Assembly (NCBI GenBank): GCA_031259875.1
Contig: JAIRKW010000033.1
Coordinates: 1-6,954, forward strand
Length of the DNA: 6,954 bases
Origin: Campylobacteraceae bacterium
GTDB taxonomy: Bacteria > Campylobacterota > Campylobacteria > Campylobacterales > Campylobacteraceae
Direction of reading: 5' to 3'
Translations under genes and position numbers: made by a program
The notes under the pieces: generated by a model
Database searches by the model: none
What the model was told of the DNA's origin: nothing
Seen by the model: only the letters and a program-made list of their open reading frames with translations
In this document: in pieces, positions 1-6,468 of the stretch
Layout of the letters: every line of letters starts with the position of its first letter
Numbering within the stretch: the stretch's first letter is position 1

Positions 1-1
1 G

Positions 2-277
2 ATGAATAACATTTCTATAGCATTTTTTGAAACGATACACATTGTCATAAATATCTACATATTGATTATAATCGTTTCAGCACTCATTTCATGGATACGC
101 CCAAATCCATATAATCCAATAGTGCGCATTTTATATTCGCTCACAGAGCCTGTCTATAACGCTATCAGAAAAATTATACCGACGACCTTCGGTATGATAG
201 ATATCGCACCTATGATAGTACTTTTTATCTTGATATTTCTAGACAATTTAATAACTCGCTATATATATGCCTTTTAA
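2..277 (+). CDS. YggT-family integral membrane protein
   Basis: A 91-residue hydrophobic protein with the YggT layout: a first membrane helix (about residues 10-30), a short conserved loop, and a second helix (about 66-88). The family signature is visible as SWIRPNPYNPIV (30-41) followed by LTEPVYNAIRKIIP (47-60), and then a GMIDIAP turn leading into the second helix. YggT proteins are small inner-membrane proteins of poorly defined role; in some bacteria they are linked to cell division, envelope shape or osmotic tolerance. The ATG is the second base of the window, so upstream signals cannot be seen, but the length and N-terminus fit a complete single-repeat YggT protein. Its last 11 bases overlap the start of the transglycosylase gene, so the two are probably co-transcribed and translationally coupled. 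The family call is firm; the function is unknown. Confidence 0.88.
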   Translation: MNNISIAFFETIHIVINIYILIIIVSALISWIRPNPYNPIVRILYSLTEPVYNAIRKIIPTTFGMIDIAPMIVLFILIFLDNLITRYIYAF

Positions 278-1913
278 ATTTCTCTCTTCGTCGCTCTTTT
301 TATGCGTCTCGACACTTTTTGGAGCGGTTATGGATTATCAAGAGTTAAAAACAAAACCAAAAAGCATAGCTAAAGACTATTATATTTACAGACTTCTGCT
401 TGAAGGAAATGCCTCTAATGAGGAAATTAGCAACCTTTACACACAAGTTAGCCGCTTAAATTCAAATCTAAAAAATCAATTCTCCAAAAAGATTGATATT
501 GACGCTAACCAAACCTGCAAACCACTCACCGCAAATAACGTACTAAAAAGTAGCCAAGAGTGTCTTATTAAACTATTAACACCTCAATTTGTGGAGCCAT
601 TGAATGCTTCCGTAAAAACAGCTCTTGCAAAAAAACTTCAAAAAGATGATAACTTCACAGCGAGCTGGATAACTGCATTGAAAGATAAAGAGCCGTTTCA
701 AATAATGCAGCAAAAACTTTTAGCCGAAGAATTTTTGAAAATATTTAACCAAATGCCTGCCCATTATAAGAAAAAACTAAACTTTCCAATTGCAAAAGAG
801 TTTTTGTACCAAATGGAGTCTCTACCTTACCCTTATGAAACATTTGTAAAACACATCATTTTTAATGCTGATAATTTTAAAAATCCATCACAATCACTCT
901 TATATATCCCTAAAAACGCTAAACTCACGCACAAAACATTATTTTATCTTGGCATAAACGCTCTTAAGGCAAATAATACGACTTTAGCCTCAACTCTTTT
1001 CGAGAAATCTGCGAAACAAGCGTATTTTAGGTCAGATGTAGATAAAGCGCTGTTTTTTTACTATTTATCAAGCGGTAATAAAGATATACTTAAGAATATC
1101 AGTGACAGTTTTGACATAAACATCTACTCTTTATATGCAAATGAAATGTTGAATACCACAGCAAAAAATATTACATTTCTATCGTCTTCACATAAAAAAG
1201 CAACGCATAAATTTGATATGCAAGATCCTTTTGAATGGTATTTTTTATTAAATAAAATACAAGATATGAGCAAAGATGAGATGGAGCTTCTAGCTGTTGG
1301 TTTCGATGCGCCTGACACACTGCCAATTTATGCATTTTTATTAGCAAAAAGCGCAAACTATAAACATCACTATTTTATTACTCCGTATGAGAAATATTTA
1401 CAAGATTTCGACACCAAACAAAAAGCATTAATACTTGCTATTGCCAGACAAGAGAGCAATTTTATAACTTCGGCCATATCTACATCATACGCACTTGGCA
1501 TGATGCAATTTTTACCAAGTGTTGCTTCAGATACGGCAGCAAAGCAAAATATAAAAGATTTTGATTGGGACGATATGTTTGAACCTAAAACCGCTTATAG
1601 TTTTGCCAACACTCATCTGAACTATCTCAATAAATATCTATATCATCCTCTTTTTGTTGCATATGCATATAATGGCGGCATAGGTTATACAAAAAAAATG
1701 CTGCTGGATGGTAAGTTATTTAACAGCGGTAAATATGAACCGTTTTTAAGTATTGAACTATTGCAAGGCGAAGAGAGCAGAGAGTACGGCAAAAAAGTTT
1801 TAGCCAATTATGTCATTTATATGCGACACTTAGGCGAAAAGATAACTCTTAAGGAGCTTTTGGAAACTTTAACGAAACCTGCCCAAACGGATAAATTTCG
1901 ACAAAAAGATTAA
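267..1913 (+). CDS. slt: Soluble lytic murein transglycosylase (Slt type, SLT domain)
   Basis: A 548-residue exported enzyme predicted to cleave the MurNAc-GlcNAc bond of peptidoglycan in the periplasm, leaving 1,6-anhydro-MurNAc ends. Residues 1-20 form a signal peptide (MPFKF, then a hydrophobic stretch ending LFGA) with likely cleavage after A20. Residues about 25-380 are helical, like the superhelical U/L domains of Slt70. The C-terminal SLT domain (about 384-520) has the catalytic glutamate E396 in ARQESNF, then GMMQFLP (411-417) and AYNGG (467-471), all hallmarks of the fold. The start lies inside the end of the YggT gene with no clear Shine-Dalgarno, which suggests coupled translation. 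A second ATG at 330 (M22) has GGAG five bases upstream, but starting there would remove the signal peptide, so 267 is preferred. The 3' end overlaps the convergent lipoprotein gene by 65 bases. Confidence 0.93.
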   Translation: MPFKFLSSSLFLCVSTLFGAVMDYQELKTKPKSIAKDYYIYRLLLEGNASNEEISNLYTQVSRLNSNLKNQFSKKIDIDANQTCKPLTANNVLKSSQECLIKLLTPQFVEPLNASVKTALAKKLQKDDNFTASWITALKDKEPFQIMQQKLLAEEFLKIFNQMPAHYKKKLNFPIAKEFLYQMESLPYPYETFVKHIIFNADNFKNPSQSLLYIPKNAKLTHKTLFYLGINALKANNTTLASTLFEKSAKQAYFRSDVDKALFFYYLSSGNKDILKNISDSFDINIYSLYANEMLNTTAKNITFLSSSHKKATHKFDMQDPFEWYFLLNKIQDMSKDEMELLAVGFDAPDTLPIYAFLLAKSANYKHHYFITPYEKYLQDFDTKQKALILAIARQESNFITSAISTSYALGMMQFLPSVASDTAAKQNIKDFDWDDMFEPKTAYSFANTHLNYLNKYLYHPLFVAYAYNGGIGYTKKMLLDGKLFNSGKYEPFLSIELLQGEESREYGKKVLANYVIYMRHLGEKITLKELLETLTKPAQTDKFRQKD

Positions 1914-2319
1914 TATAACCCTCTTCGTTTGATTTTGGTGCGCTTACAAGAAAGTATTCATTCCATGCGGCACGAAACGGCAAATACTCCATTATTTCAT
2001 CATCTTCAGATAATTTTATCTGTGTCACAGCTCTTTGCCCGATTGTGATTTTAGGTTCGCCAAACTTTTTAATATCGCCTTTTTGCGAATAATAAAAACT
2101 TATCGCTATCGTATCAAACTCATTTTTGGAATACTTTTTTATATTATTAAGATACGTCGCACTGATAAGCAAAGTGGAGTTATCTTCTGTTGCAAGGCGT
2201 ACTTTTTGAGTATTGATAATTGCCTGTTCAATGCTCATATTCCTGCTACTCTCTTTTGCAGCGCAGCCAACTAAAAATGCGAAACTCATCGCACACATTA
2301 AAATATGCAAGCTTTTCAG
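1849..2319 (-). CDS. Hypothetical exported lipoprotein, probable CTG start
   Basis: An open frame with no in-frame ATG near a ribosome binding site. The chosen start is CTG at 2319-2317, six bases after AAGGA, giving a 156-residue protein beginning MKSLHILMCAMS. This forms a textbook lipoprotein signal peptide: a lysine, a hydrophobic core, and lipobox LVGC with the lipidated cysteine at residue 19, followed by AAKES. The alternatives are worse: a TTG at 2409 would add 30 residues before the signal and lies within the fbp promoter, a TTG at 2310 is 15 bases from the AAGGA, and the ATG at 2298 lacks both a ribosome site and the positive charge. The mature part is mixed alpha/beta, with a hydrophobic C-terminal segment (GYINLFVEIYPFGQVSL). 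I recognise no enzymatic motif. From memory, Campylobacter jejuni has an oppositely oriented putative lipoprotein at the same place. A lipidated envelope protein is well supported; the function is unknown. Confidence 0.8.
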   Translation of the reverse strand: MKSLHILMCAMSFAFLVGCAAKESSRNMSIEQAIINTQKVRLATEDNSTLLISATYLNNIKKYSKNEFDTIAISFYYSQKGDIKKFGEPKITIGQRAVTQIKLSEDDEIMEYLPFRAAWNEYFLVSAPKSNEEGYINLFVEIYPFGQVSLKFPKAP

Positions 2320-2325
2320 AAAAAT

Positions 2326-2332
2326 TCCTTTT
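2326..2332 (-). promoter_or_regulatory. Ribosome binding site setting the CTG start of the lipoprotein
   Basis: On the minus strand this reads AAAAGGA, followed by six bases and then CTG (2319-2317). It is the only good Shine-Dalgarno match in the leader of this gene. The only potential start at the right distance is the CTG, because the nearest ATG lies 27 bases further on. It therefore decides the start call. Confidence 0.6.
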
Positions 2333-2348
2333 ATCTCTATTGGGCGCA

Positions 2349-2354
2349 ATTTTA
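2349..2354 (-). promoter_or_regulatory. Possible -10 element for the lipoprotein gene
   Basis: The minus strand reads TAAAAT, a one-mismatch -10 hexamer, preceded by an AT-rich stretch and placed so that transcription would begin about 15-20 bases before the AAAAGGA site. There is no TGn extension and no -35 box. In such an AT-rich intergenic region chance matches are common, so this is only a candidate. Confidence 0.3.
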
Positions 2355-2397
2355 CGCTAAATGGCTTGATAAACTCATTAAAAGATAAATCTTTTTT

Positions 2398-2406
2398 TGC
2401 TATAAT
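2398..2406 (+). promoter_or_regulatory. Extended -10 promoter for the fbp operon
   Basis: TGCTATAAT is a perfect extended -10 (TGn plus consensus TATAAT) preceded by a run of T (2392-2398) and AT-rich DNA, which is the housekeeping sigma promoter style of Campylobacterota, where a -35 box is usually missing. Transcription would begin near 2413, leaving a leader of about 20 bases that holds the ribosome site AAAGAGG (2421-2427) before the fbp ATG at 2433. The short leader leaves no room for a riboswitch. Confidence 0.7.
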
Positions 2407-2432
2407 CAATCCTTATCTAAAAAGAGGTATAT

Positions 2433-3275
2433 ATGGAAGAGATAGTAGACGCTATAAGCCGTGCGGCAGTGCGTATCAAAAGAGCAATAGAGTTTGGTGA
2501 CACAAGTTACAGCAAGAGTTTAAACAAAACGGGCGATACACAATTAAAGCTCGATATCGCAAGCGATTTAATCATAGAAGAAGAGTTTAAGAAAACTCTT
2601 TGTGTCAAAGCTATCATCAGTGAAGAGAAAGAGACAGCTCAAACTCTTAATGAAGATGGAAAATATATAGTAGGCTACGACCCGCTTGACGGCTCAAGTT
2701 TGATAGATGTAAATTTGGCTGTTGGTTCGATATTTGCTATTTACGAAAAAGAAGCGGATGCAAAGTTTATCACCGCAGCAGTTTATGTTGTTTACGGACC
2801 GCGCACGGAGATGGTTACGGCAATTGACGATGTAAAACTCTACAGACTTGATGAGAGCAGCAATTTTAAAGAGATAAAAAATATCAAATTAAACAAAAAA
2901 GGTAAGTTAAATGCTTCCGGTGGTACCCAAAAGGGATGGGCTGATTATCATAAAAAGCTTATTGATGATATTTTTGCAGATGGTTACCGCTTAAGATATT
3001 CGGGCGGAATGGTGCCTGATTTACATCAAATACTCTTAAAAGGCGGCGGATTATTTTCATATCCTTCCACAACAGATGCGCCCAAGGGAAAATTGAGACT
3101 GTTATTTGAAGTGTTTCCGTTCGCATTCGTTTTTGAAAAAGCAGGAGGCAAAGCAGTTGATGGTAAAAAGAGGCTTTTGGAGCTGGAGGTTTCGCATATC
3201 CACGACACAAGTCCATGTTTTTTTGGTTCTGGCGATGAAATAGAAAGGGTTTTAAATGAGTACGCAAAGCACTGA
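2433..3275 (+). CDS. fbp: Class I fructose-1,6-bisphosphatase, N-terminally short form
   Basis: A 280-residue cytoplasmic enzyme of gluconeogenesis that hydrolyses fructose 1,6-bisphosphate to fructose 6-phosphate. Class I motifs are intact: SEE (63-65), GYDPLDGSS (81-89) with metal-binding D83 and D86, RYSGGM (188-193) for phosphate binding, Y210, and KLRLLFE (220-226) with metal ligand E226. D35 and D41 match the catalytic loop aspartates. The protein is about 50 residues shorter than the typical class I enzyme. It begins where the first long helix of the pig enzyme has ended, so the GTGEMT AMP-binding loop is missing, and the pig AMP contact R140 is replaced by E105. Classical AMP inhibition is therefore doubtful. 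The start has a good ribosome site (AAAGAGG) and an extended -10 promoter upstream. The 3' end overlaps the next small gene by 20 bases. Confidence 0.93.
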   Translation: MEEIVDAISRAAVRIKRAIEFGDTSYSKSLNKTGDTQLKLDIASDLIIEEEFKKTLCVKAIISEEKETAQTLNEDGKYIVGYDPLDGSSLIDVNLAVGSIFAIYEKEADAKFITAAVYVVYGPRTEMVTAIDDVKLYRLDESSNFKEIKNIKLNKKGKLNASGGTQKGWADYHKKLIDDIFADGYRLRYSGGMVPDLHQILLKGGGLFSYPSTTDAPKGKLRLLFEVFPFAFVFEKAGGKAVDGKKRLLELEVSHIHDTSPCFFGSGDEIERVLNEYAKH

Positions 3276-3465
3276 AAATAAGCCCGATACATACAAGGTA
3301 AAATTAGGAAAAGAGAGTCAAGTTTTATTGGAGTGTCAAAAAAAACATAACTTAAACAGTTGCTATGAATGCGAAAATCTTATAGGCTGCGAAAATAGAA
3401 AAAGTTATGTGAGAGCAGTTTATGACAGCATGTCGCAGGGAGAGAGCGGAGGATTTGAATTTTGA
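3256..3465 (+). CDS. Small four-cysteine protein, function unknown
   Basis: A 69-residue protein whose ATG lies inside the end of fbp, six bases after AAAGGG, so it is expected to be translated with fbp. It has no signal peptide or membrane segment and should be cytoplasmic. The notable feature is four cysteines in a compact stretch, C27-x8-C36-x2-C39-x5-C45, with a central CYEC, which is compatible with binding zinc or an iron-sulfur cluster. The N-terminal third is charged and polar, and the C-terminus (SMSQGESGGFEF) looks flexible. I do not recognise a named family. From memory, a small hypothetical gene sits between fbp and metG in Campylobacter jejuni too, which suggests a real, conserved gene rather than a chance frame. 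Metal binding is inference from spacing only. Confidence 0.78.
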   Translation: MSTQSTENKPDTYKVKLGKESQVLLECQKKHNLNSCYECENLIGCENRKSYVRAVYDSMSQGESGGFEF

Positions 3466-3494
3466 GTAAAAAAAATAGTATTAAATTGAAAATT

Positions 3495-3513
3495 GCAGAC
3501 AAACTTTGTCTGC
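3495..3513. other. Perfect hairpin in the metG leader
   Basis: GCAGACAAA and TTTGTCTGC are exact reverse complements separated by one base, so in RNA an 8-bp stem with a 3-base loop can form. It lies in the 71-base gap between the small cysteine gene and metG. No T-run follows on the plus strand (GCTTAATAAC follows), so it is not a standard intrinsic terminator. It could mark a processing site, protect an RNA end, or bind a dimeric protein as DNA. The metG ribosome site (AAAAGG) begins only about 13 bases after the stem. Confidence 0.6.
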
Positions 3514-3516
3514 GCT
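3505..3516 (+). repeat. 12-base intergenic repeat, copy 1
   Basis: TTTGTCTGCGCT occurs here, forming the right arm of the metG leader hairpin plus three further bases, and again exactly at 6443-6454 in the other plain intergenic gap of the right half. Both copies are non-coding and on the same strand. Confidence 0.5.
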
Positions 3517-3536
3517 TAATAACAAAAAGGAATTAA

Positions 3537-5441
3537 ATGAATAAAAGATATATTACAACACCGATTTATTATGTAAACGATATACCGCATATCGGACATG
3601 CTTATACAACTATTATTGCCGACTCTCTAGCACGTTTTTACAGGCTGAAAGGTTATGATACATTCTTTTTGACCGGCACCGACGAACATGGACAAAAGAT
3701 TGAACAAGCCGCTCTTTCACGCGGCAAAAATCCAAAAGAGTATGCCGATATAGTCAGTGCAAAATTTCGCTCTTTGTGGGATGAGTTTGATATAAGTTAC
3801 GATTATTTTATCAGGACCACAGACGAGAACCATAAAAAAGGGGCACAAAAAGCCTTTGAAGTAATGTTTGAAAAAGGTGATATTTATAAAGGTGAATATG
3901 AAGGGCACTACTGCGTAAGCTGTGAGACTTTTTTTACAGATATGCAGCTTATAAATGCAGAACTATGTCCGGATTGTGGCAGGACAACAACTCTTGTCAA
4001 AGAAGACAGTTATTTTTTCCGCCTGAGTGCTTATCAGGACAAACTTTTAAAATGGTATGAAGAAGTCGATGATTGTGTGATACCTAAAGCTAAAAAAAAT
4101 GAAGTTATAAACTTCGTAAAGCAAGGACTCCGTGACCTCTCCATTACAAGGACAAGCTTTGATTGGGGTATTAAACTGCCCTCTTCTCTTAGTGATTCAA
4201 AACACGTATTGTATGTTTGGCTTGATGCTTTAGTAAATTATTTAAGCGCGCTTGGATACGGTACAGATGAGAAAAATATGTCGTTTTGGCCTGCTTCGTT
4301 TCACATTGTAGGAAAAGATATTTTACGTTTTCACGGTATATATTGGCCTGCTTTTTTGATGAGCTTAAATCTTCCTCTGCCAAAACATATCGCCGCACAC
4401 GGCTGGTGGACAAGAAACGGCGAAAAGATGAGTAAATCAAAAGGCAATGTTGTAAATCCACGCGAAGTTGCAGAGGCTTACGGACTTGAAAATTTCAGAT
4501 ATTTTTTATTAAGAGAAGTACCGTTCGGGCAAGACGGCGATTTCAGCCAAAAAGCTTTGATAGACAGGATAAACTCTGATTTAGGAAATGAGCTTGGAAA
4601 TCTTTTAAATAGAATTATCGGCATGAGCGGAAAATATGCTGATTTCAAACTTGATTCTGCCGATGTTTTAAAATATCATCAAAAAGAGATAGATGCCGCA
4701 GATACAATCCTTGAAGGAGCACAAAGCTATATAGAGGAGCTTTACACAAACAAGTATCTTGAAGAACTTTGGAAGGTTTTAACTATTGCCAATCAATCCA
4801 TAGCATTGTATGAACCATGGAATAAAATTAAAGAAGGCAAAAAAGATGAAGCTTTGGCTCTTGTGGCTTTGAGCGCGAATCTATTGGCTAAAGCTGCTGT
4901 ACTGCTATCACCGATTATGCCCAAAACAGCAGATAAAATTGCAAACGCTTTAGGCTTTAAAATAGATACTGATACTTACAATAGATTAATACTAAAAAAA
5001 GAGCTTTTAAAAAAAACGATACTAACACCAACCGAGCCGTTATTTCCAAGAGTGGAAAAAGAACTTATGAGTTCGCCTGAACCTGTAACGCAACCCAAAG
5101 AGGAGAGTAAAAAAGAGTTTATCAGTATTGATAAATTTTTCGCCTGCGAAATTAAAATAGGTACAATTACTAAAGCCGAAGCAATCGAAAAAAGTGATAG
5201 ACTGTTAAAATTATCAGTAGATTTAGGAGAAGCAAAAGAGCGCCAAATAATAAGTGGTATCAGAGCTTACTACGAACCTGCCGTGCTTATCGGAACACAA
5301 GTGTGCGTAGTAGCAAATCTAAAACCGGCAAAGATTATGGGACTGGAGTCTGAAGGTATGATTTTAACGGCGGAAGATAAAGACGGACTCTCATTAATAC
5401 GACCTGAAAACACTAAAGCAAAAGGCGCGCTTATAAAATGA
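3537..5441 (+). CDS. metG: Methionyl-tRNA synthetase with C-terminal tRNA-binding domain
   Basis: A 634-residue cytoplasmic class I aminoacyl-tRNA synthetase that activates methionine with ATP and charges initiator and elongator tRNA-Met. The Rossmann catalytic core has the HIGH motif at 18-21 and KMSKS at 297-301. The inserted zinc knuckle has four cysteines in two CxxC pairs (C126/C129 and C144/C147). The anticodon-binding helical domain follows (about 330-480). After a charged linker (about 505-527) comes an EMAP/Arc1p-like OB-fold tRNA-binding domain (about 528-634), which in MetRS also mediates dimerisation. The start has AAAAGG six bases upstream. The stop overlaps the next gene's ATG (ATGA), so the two are coupled. 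No T-box-like leader fits in the 71-base gap, only the short hairpin described separately. Confidence 0.97.
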   Translation: MNKRYITTPIYYVNDIPHIGHAYTTIIADSLARFYRLKGYDTFFLTGTDEHGQKIEQAALSRGKNPKEYADIVSAKFRSLWDEFDISYDYFIRTTDENHKKGAQKAFEVMFEKGDIYKGEYEGHYCVSCETFFTDMQLINAELCPDCGRTTTLVKEDSYFFRLSAYQDKLLKWYEEVDDCVIPKAKKNEVINFVKQGLRDLSITRTSFDWGIKLPSSLSDSKHVLYVWLDALVNYLSALGYGTDEKNMSFWPASFHIVGKDILRFHGIYWPAFLMSLNLPLPKHIAAHGWWTRNGEKMSKSKGNVVNPREVAEAYGLENFRYFLLREVPFGQDGDFSQKALIDRINSDLGNELGNLLNRIIGMSGKYADFKLDSADVLKYHQKEIDAADTILEGAQSYIEELYTNKYLEELWKVLTIANQSIALYEPWNKIKEGKKDEALALVALSANLLAKAAVLLSPIMPKTADKIANALGFKIDTDTYNRLILKKELLKKTILTPTEPLFPRVEKELMSSPEPVTQPKEESKKEFISIDKFFACEIKIGTITKAEAIEKSDRLLKLSVDLGEAKERQIISGIRAYYEPAVLIGTQVCVVANLKPAKIMGLESEGMILTAEDKDGLSLIRPENTKAKGALIK

Positions 5442-6427
5442 TGATAGAAAACCTCGCCGCTGTTTGTGCCGGAGAGTTACTGCAAAAGCCGTCTGTTACG
5501 GCTGTTACCAGTTTCACGGCAGAAGCACAAAAAGTTACAAGAGGAGCAGCGTTTTTCTCACATGAAGGCAAAAGCGAAGACATATCGGAGGCTCTCGAGC
5601 GCGGCGCATATGCTATCATACATGAACAAAATATCCAAACCGACGATACTGAGATAGCATGGATAAAGGTGGACAGCATAGAAAAAGCAATGATTCGTTT
5701 TATGCGGTTTTTGGTTGAGACAAATGAGATAAATACTGTTTATTTGTCTGTTTTACAGTTTGACATGCTACACTCTTTCAAGCTGCATTTTAAAAATACT
5801 CTGTTAAAAAGCAGTATTTTGGAAGCTTTCTTGGCAGTTGTAGATTTGGAACCCAAAAGTTACATTTTTTCAAAAAGCAAAGAGTTGTTAAGGCAGATAT
5901 CGCCGCAATTTGAAAGCATAGATGAACAATCTGAAGCTAATATATTGCAGTCGCACTCTATATTTAGAACCACTTTTGTATGCGCTGAAAATTATTTTAA
6001 AGATTTTATGATTCCTCCACTTTTTGTGCCAAGTTTCGCCGCTATTGTGGTTTTTTTAAAGAAAAAATCGCTTGAATTTAAAGTAGATTCTATAGAAAAA
6101 AACGGACATTTTGAGCCGATATTTGTAAATACTGTTCTTGAAGCACGCCCTTTTGGCACAACAAATCAAGCCATCATTATAGAAACGGATGAGGAGCTTT
6201 TTGAGCGCGAGATAGATTGGATAAAGGGTTGTGTATCGGATGAGTATCTACTCATTTTAGCACCGCACAATGCGAAAATCTCCATGCAATGCAAAAGATA
6301 CACTTCAGCAAAAACGCTTCAAACCATACCGATAAAATCACTGCGCTATATTTTGACTCTTGGGGCAAGAGAACAAATTATAGAGGCTCTTGAAGAGCCA
6401 AAACAGATTCAAAAAACACTTTTTTAA
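5438..6427 (+). CDS. Degenerate MurE/MurF-like protein without P-loop
   Basis: A 329-residue cytoplasmic protein whose ATG overlaps the metG stop by four bases, so translation is coupled. Residues about 20-97 resemble the N-terminal substrate-binding domain of MurE/MurF: TAEAQKVTRGAAFFSHEGKS (27-46) parallels the family's DSR-x-V-x-x-G-x-x-F pattern, then EALERGAYAIIHE and a VDSIEKAM strand-helix follow. The ATP-binding loop (GxxGKT/S) expected near 100-113 is absent; the stretch reads VYLSVLQFDMLHS. The middle domain is also short, and the C-terminal third (IPPLFVPSFAAI at 192-203; FGTTNQAIIIET at 239-250) only loosely recalls Mur central and C-terminal regions. The frame is intact over its whole length, so this is not a decaying gene but probably a non-ATPase derivative. 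The Mur relationship rests on pattern reading without alignment. The function is unknown. Confidence 0.75.
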   Translation: MMIENLAAVCAGELLQKPSVTAVTSFTAEAQKVTRGAAFFSHEGKSEDISEALERGAYAIIHEQNIQTDDTEIAWIKVDSIEKAMIRFMRFLVETNEINTVYLSVLQFDMLHSFKLHFKNTLLKSSILEAFLAVVDLEPKSYIFSKSKELLRQISPQFESIDEQSEANILQSHSIFRTTFVCAENYFKDFMIPPLFVPSFAAIVVFLKKKSLEFKVDSIEKNGHFEPIFVNTVLEARPFGTTNQAIIIETDEELFEREIDWIKGCVSDEYLLILAPHNAKISMQCKRYTSAKTLQTIPIKSLRYILTLGAREQIIEALEEPKQIQKTLF

Positions 6428-6468
6428 ATCCGCAAGCTCAATTTTGTCTGCGCTATTAAAAATAAAGC
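6428..6468. other. Convergent intergenic gap with imperfect hairpin
   Basis: This 41-base gap separates the stop codons of the Mur-like gene (+) and queC (-). CGCA (6431-6434) can pair with TGCG (6449-6452) with a poorly matched interior, and AAGCT (6434-6438) can pair with AGCTT (6466-6470). Neither is followed by a T-run. One of them could help end transcription from both sides, but the evidence is weak. Confidence 0.3.
6443..6454 (+). repeat. 12-base intergenic repeat, copy 2
   Basis: TTTGTCTGCGCT, identical to 3505-3516. Here the left arm of the palindrome is degenerate (CGCAAGCTCAA instead of CGCAGACAAA), so the hairpin is imperfect. Confidence 0.5.

Noticed and set aside
2320..2409. 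N-terminal extension of the lipoprotein to the TTG at 2409
   Set aside because: It would put 30 residues before a good signal peptide and overlaps the fbp promoter; no ribosome site precedes the TTG.
2213..2500. Plus-strand open frame of 95 codons across the lipoprotein leader and the fbp start
   Set aside because: It runs antisense to the lipoprotein gene and out of frame with fbp, spans the fbp promoter, and its translation has no recognisable features.
2959..3292. Minus-strand open frames within fbp
   Set aside because: They are antisense to strongly conserved FBPase motifs, with no plausible protein features of their own.
3495..3530. Intrinsic terminator after the small cysteine gene
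   Set aside because: The stem is good but no T-run follows on the plus strand, and the minus strand only has a diffuse AT stretch, so I list it as a hairpin of unknown role.
3466..3536. Separate metG promoter in the gap
   Set aside because: AT-rich matches such as TAGTAT and TAATAA exist, but none has a TGn extension or convincing placement; read-through from the fbp promoter is as likely.
4189..4461. Minus-strand 90-codon frame inside metG
   Set aside because: Antisense to the catalytic core including KMSKS; the composition is that of a shadow frame.
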